A program made the translations under genes and the position numbers. From NCBI RefSeq assembly GCF_900496995.4, contig NC_044014.1, positions 15,030,501-15,094,500 of the forward strand: DNA of 64,000 nucleotides, given 5' to 3'. The number at the start of each line of letters is the position of its first letter. Position 1 is the first letter of the stretch. This DNA is from Aquila chrysaetos chrysaetos (Eukaryota; Chordata; Aves; Accipitriformes; Accipitridae). Under the pieces are notes generated by a model. That model did no database searches. It was not told the origin of the DNA and saw only the letters and a list, made by a program, of their open reading frames with translations. Positions 58,501 to 64,000 of the stretch are shown here, piece by piece.

Positions 58501-61500
58501 TACATTTAGTATTCATTTTAATGTGTGTAGAATTACAGCCAGGAGGTGCGTTGTTTTTTTTTTTTTTGCCCCCTCAAAAACCAGAAAAGCAGCAAACCCT
58601 TTCAGTCTATGTATCAGTTAGAGTTACTGTTTCCTCACTTTCCTCATTAAAATTTAGATGCCTTTTTTTTTTTTACATCTAACACTGTATTTGCAGAACC
58701 TTTTCTAAAGCCTTTGTGTGTTCCTGCTAGCTGCAATACAATTCTTACATCAAAGGTGAATTATACAAACAGTATAATGTTTTAGATGACTGAATTTAGC
58801 AGATGGTTTTAACATCAGCAAAAAATAATGCAGATGATAATAAATTTCAGGATCCCTTTAAAAGGCAGGTCTGGCATGAGAAAGAAAAACGTTAAGACTT
58901 TAAAAAACATATACCCCCATTTGTGGAAAGAATTCCAGCATAAACTGACAGCATTACTTTATCTTTTAGTGTCAGCACACAGTGGACTACTGAAGTCTAA
59001 GCTCACACTGAGTTGAACTCACCGTGAGGAAAAATAAGTGACCATCAAAAACGTCCCCAAATTCTTGGGAAATTCAAAACAAAGTTTCAATCAAAAAAGC
59101 TAAAGCAATCTTTTGTAAATGTAGAAACTTATTCATGAAATGGAACTTGTATCTGCCAAAGTGATCCAGCAGAACCAGTGGTATTCAGTGTGTCCACCAT
59201 GCACCAAGAGACCCTTACAGATGCTTGAGGGATTCAATCTGGAGATCAGATCAGTAACAGAGGTGAATCATGCAGCTTTACTATTGGATCAAGCATGCTG
59301 GACAAGGTTTAGTTCTCTAATATGCAGTTAGTGTATGCTTGAGCTATGTAGTTAGAGAAAAGTCTTTAAGCTATTATTATGCCTTATAGTTGTGTAGCTC
59401 TGAACAGCAGCTGAGCCTCTGTACTTCTCCTTTCAAGGCAGGCTGGAGGAAGCGCAACCCTGCTGCTTCCTCATTAGCGTGAAGTACTGCTGTCAAATTG
59501 TCTGCAAGTAGCTTTTGAACTACCCTGAGGGATAACCAGACCTCCAAAAACTCAGCAAACGCATGGAAAATGCTCCTTCCTAAACTCCCCAGGAGCAGAA
59601 AGATGCACCAGTGGCTCCTACAGTCTATAAATTGCAACTAGCTTGCAACTGTCTGCTGCTTACAGCAGCTCTTGCCAGATTCTCATTCAGGTCCTCTACT
59701 TTTGCCTCTCATCTAGATGAGCTGGAAGAAATCTGGATGCACACAGTTGCCAAGGATGTCCCTTGTGAGTTGCATCCTCAGGTATGAGAAATGCCACTTA
59801 AGTCAGGGGTTTGACAGAGAGCCCAGGTCTTGCTGTAATGTGACAACTCTGCCAGAGCCATCCTGCCAGTCTATAAATCCCAGTATTTCGCACTTAACAG
59901 TGGAATCTGAAATAAGATTCTCTTCTGATGGACAAGCTGGTGGTCTAGAAGGTTTTTCTTTTATTTCAAAGCATTGCCCTAGGTCAGTTGACTACACAAG
60001 CAAGGAGCACAGGCACACACGCTGTTGATGTACCACTGTAGATGCCAAGCATTCAGTAAAGGCAGTAAATGCTAATGCCAGAACAAAAGACAAGACCATT
60101 TTCACAAGTACAAGAGTCCCCCCACAGACCCAGTTTTACATGGATTGTGCCTAGCACAAAACAGCCACTTTTTCATAGCAGAGACAGATTTATTCTTGGC
60201 AAAAAATTACATGGTGGGTCAGATCTCTCAGAGACACTCTGGCGTCTTCAAGAAAGGTCAAGAACTTCCCCCCCATAAAACTTACTGAGAAACAGAAATT
60301 AAAGGACTCCTCTCTCTATTCAATAGCACAGATTCAGACATTCTGTCAAGATCTGAACACTTTTGCCATGTCTTTTCCCACCACAGCCCCAGACTCAAAA
60401 GCATTCTTGAATATGAATGTTCATATAAATTTACCAAATTTGAGTCAGAAAGATTTTCCAATCACAATCTACATCTCAGCCAGCCAGCAAAAACATGAAA
60501 ATCTGGCAACTAAAAGAAAGGGCATTACCCAGTATATTCCCCCCACATACAAACACTGAGAGCTGAATAAAAATTCGTTTTGTAATAATTTCTTCATGAG
60601 ACAGTTGATCTTCAGTGATCTAGGAAGTTGTGGATAAACCTCAAGAACTGAGAATGTTTTTGGTGCATATTCTCATTTCTCCCCAGGGAATCTTGATCTT
60701 CAGAGGAATATTAACATGATGTAAAATATTCTGTGGACTGTTTATAACCTAATGACTCCACATGTAACCTTAAATGCCATTCTGCAAAGAGCCATGTTCA
60801 GCAATTCAAGCAGGAGAACGCTAGAGCCTCTCAGGCAGACGACTTCTATCGCTCTTCTTTTAGCTTTGTTCAAGCAATTTCACATAACACAGTTATCTTA
60901 TACTGATATCACCAAACACTGCTCAGAATCAAGCTGACATAAAACTCATGGTTGCATTATTAACTAGTAAAATCATTCCAAGGACTTGTGTTTGGAAATG
61001 TCTGTTCACATGTACAGCCAAATCTGAAAATCCAGCTTCAGTTCTTACTTAAACATTACTTAATGGTTAAAACTAGCATTCTTCTGGAAAAGAGATTTTG
61101 AAAGAAATACTCTAATCCTTCATTAAAAGACAAACGTGAAAAGCATATGGTTCCCACTGGGTATGCTTATTGTAAATCAAGTTACCTTTCTGGAAACTCA
61201 ATATGTATTTGCTAAATGAAAACAAAACATCTCTTATGGCTTCACAATTAGAATTTAAAAAGCCAGATGCTGCAGGAGTGAAGGTTTTCTTCACAATGTT
61301 AGTTTACCCAGTTATACATCCTGAAGGCTAAAATAAGTATTTAAGGAAGAAAGAGTGTTACAATCTGTGAAGTTAATATTTGTGTTAAAAATACTCATGG
61401 AAAAATCTAGCTGTTTGCTTTCCAGAAGCCACTATTTGGTCTCTTCTATTTTTCAAATTAGAAGAGGCCTTTGCAGAATTATAAATAAAACACTGAAAGC

Positions 61501-64000
61501 TCCATGTGACTTTCCCATATGCAGTTTTTCAACAGCCAAGTGATTTCCCCTATCCCATCCCCACTGTTTGCATACCAAGGCATGTTTGCCAAGTTTCAAG
61601 TAGAGAATTTTTAAGCCAAATTTGTAAAAACAAGATGATAAAGATTTTGTTAATATCCTTTGATCAGACATATACCTCATAAGACAAGTTAAACTGTGGA
61701 GGGAAGCAAGACAGGAAAAAGAAAGATCGTATGTTTTGCCATCAATTTACAAGGAATGTCATTGTGTTAGTATAGAAGATGTGGGAAATGGTGAGAATGC
61801 CAACATTAGCTTCTCTGACTTTTTGAGAGCAATCTATGTAGCCATCCCACTTCTGCACGTGTTCTAAGACAGAAAATACTCTCCACTCATTGAACAAACA
61901 AGCAGACCTAACACAAAAAGTGGAAGAGAAGAGTTAAGAGAACATCTCAGTTTTATTCCTCCAGGGCTACTGGCAGATACAGCAGACAGTAGGATTTTCC
62001 TGTCTGCTGCTTTCCTGGTTGCCTTCATTCCCACCACAATATCCAAATATCTGAAAGCCCAACATCCGAATGGCTCCAATGCTATGCATCACGTCCAAAA
62101 AGCTTGCAGAGGTGACCTGAAACCAGGCCTCCAACTTTCTGAAGGGTGGGACACCTGGCCGCATCTACAGGGAGCAACACAGCAGGTCATTCTGAGCCAA
62201 GAGGAGACCGCAGGCAAGGCTGAAGCACACATACTGGGACAACAGAAAGGATCCCCTGCCAGAGCAGCAAGCAGAGGGTGAAGTACAGAACTGGCAAGAA
62301 AGTCACCTGCCACATAACATTGAGACTGCCATGTTAGACTGAATGCCCCAAAGCAGAAGTCAGAGACGTATTCTTCCCAGGACACCAAAGTATTTAAGTA
62401 TCTTTTTTTCAGTCTGAGCTGCAGCACAACATTCATTCCGACTGACCTCACTTTTCCCCTTGGATGAGGAACACACCCACAGTACTATCTTGATCAATGC
62501 AATCATAAAAGGTTCTTCACTGCAAGCAACAGTTCAGTAAAGCACACCTGGCAGCATGACAAAAACCCACACAGGGACACCTTGAAATTCTCATGTTCGA
62601 TTTGACCTACATCAAATCTTACCAGTATCTAAATACTCCTTTGACAATGGGAGTGGAAGAGCTGTGGCTGCCGGCTGGTGATAACCTGCAGCTTCACTCT
62701 ATGCAGCCCACAGTCTGTGTCATGAAAGCCTAGCATCAAGACTCAGTATGTTAAGACACTGCACGCACACCAAAGGGGTTTGAAAAGCCTGCTCAACCCT
62801 CATGAAAGAGGGTGCTCTCTGGCCCTACTTACAGCCTGAAAAGCGAGGGAAAAGAGGTTCTGTCTTTATTCTTTGCAGTCTTGTTTAGCCATGCTTGACG
62901 CCTGCATGCCTCCTAAGTTTACGGTTACTTCCTGTTGACAAATATGTTCTTCTGCAATCTATTTCATCTATTTTCAAAAAGACAGAAAACATTTTTTTAA
63001 CATTAGCCAGGTTTTTTGCAAGACAAGTTATGGCCTTTATATGGGACTCCAAATAATTTGTGGTCCATTCTCAAACTGTACTGGACTTCATGTTTGGCAA
63101 AGTCACTGTTTTCTATTCTTTTCTTTTCCATCAGCAGAATAAGAATAGAATTTACCATATCAGAAGTGCAGTCAGTCATTAATGTTTATAGATAACATCT
63201 ATTACTTGACACTATGCAAAAAATTTGACATGTACTTTCATGCTAGTTCAGTGTATTAATGTTTGTATATGTATTGAAAACAACCAGTATTCATACCTAA
63301 GTTAAATAAAAGATCACATGTTTCAGAAATGGACATCCCATGATTAAGTTATTTGCCTGTAATGAGGGAAAACCAATACAAAGTCATCCCATTTGTGAAA
63401 ACTAGCAATTGTTGATGACTACCATATTTTTAGGGCCAATCTTCAGAGAATTATCAGTAGAAAAGTGGCACCTTCCTTTTATTTACCCCGTCCTAGACCA
63501 AACATATATTAAAAAAAAAAAAATCAAGATAACCATATTTTCTTTTACTCTTCCAGAATAACAAAGAAACTGAAAGCATAATTCACTCTAATAATTTTCT
63601 GTAAAGGAGGATTTCATTGTTAACTATAGTAAGTAAATACCAGATTTAAATTTTCTCTTGCAACTTGCCAATCTTGTCATGACTCAGCTTTAAAAAAAAA
63701 AAAAGTTTCCTTTGCACTTCAGTAACTTACCTCTTTTAGTCTCCAGCAAAAAGATGGATGATAATTTAGAGAGTCCTAGCCATGCACTGTTTCTGGCTGA
63801 AATCACAGTTACAAGCCAAAAAGCAATCAGAGACTTAAAATACAGGCAGAAATTGTTTAGTGGTTGGTATTCCTTTGCTAAGCCAGAAGTTCAATACTGC
63901 CTTTTTAAAGCAAATCAGCATCAAAACAGAGGCAGAAATATGCGCTCAATGCTTCTGACATAGTTGATCGTAACAGAATATTCTAAGTAGGAAGTCATAA
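58501..64000. other. AT-rich DNA, nothing recognised
   Basis: No exon, RNA gene or repeat family that I can support. Short open frames are present on both strands, with no family resemblance and no convincing splice sites. It could be an upstream intron of a long WBP1L isoform or intergenic DNA. Confidence 0.5.

Noticed and set aside
62089-62451. 120-codon open frame on the minus strand
   Set aside because: No family resemblance, and the opposite strand is equally open. Treated as chance.

Overview
The window is vertebrate nuclear DNA and most probably avian. Four split protein genes can be rebuilt exon by exon with GT-AG introns. Their order and relative orientation match human 10q24.32: AS3MT (-), BORCS7 (-), CYP17A1 (+), WBP1L (-). 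The CYP17A1 product resembles chicken P450c17 very closely as I remember it, introns in the left third are short, and the only transposon remains I recognise are CR1-type LINE fragments, the typical bird/reptile family. I cannot name the species.

Layout: 1-2.5 kb is intergenic DNA downstream of AS3MT (CNNM2 would be expected beyond the left edge). AS3MT occupies 2.6-6.4 kb on the minus strand in ten small exons. BORCS7 occupies 8.6-10.9 kb on the minus strand in five exons, one of only 21 nt. A GC-rich segment at 10.3-11.87 kb separates the head-to-head starts of BORCS7 and CYP17A1 and carries a minisatellite, ZNF143-like motifs, a YY1-like start motif, and a TATA box with a possible SF-1 site. 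CYP17A1 fills 11.9-15.4 kb on the plus strand in eight exons. From 15.5 to about 20.8 kb lies GC-rich intergenic DNA with low-complexity tracts and one very long open frame of unknown meaning. WBP1L runs on the minus strand from its stop codon at 23.4 kb to a short first coding exon at 46.8 kb, with three introns. From 46.8 to 64 kb I see no coding exon; it is AT-rich and may be an upstream intron of a longer WBP1L isoform. It contains an old, roughly collinear CR1 fragment of about 1 kb.

The genes form a conserved neighbourhood, not an operon. CYP17A1 makes steroid hormones in the endoplasmic reticulum, AS3MT methylates arsenic in the cytosol, BORCS7 is a subunit of the lysosome-positioning BORC complex, and WBP1L is a membrane protein with WW-domain-binding motifs. 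Reconstructed lengths are 372 (AS3MT), 106 (BORCS7), 508 (CYP17A1) and 343 (WBP1L) residues, close or equal to the human proteins. Points worth checking are the missing ATG at the AS3MT start, a weak donor before its last exon, Ser and Lys at two CYP17A1 positions that are arginine in human and matter for 17,20-lyase activity, and an unexplained 545-codon open frame. I found no CRISPR, prokaryotic or viral system.
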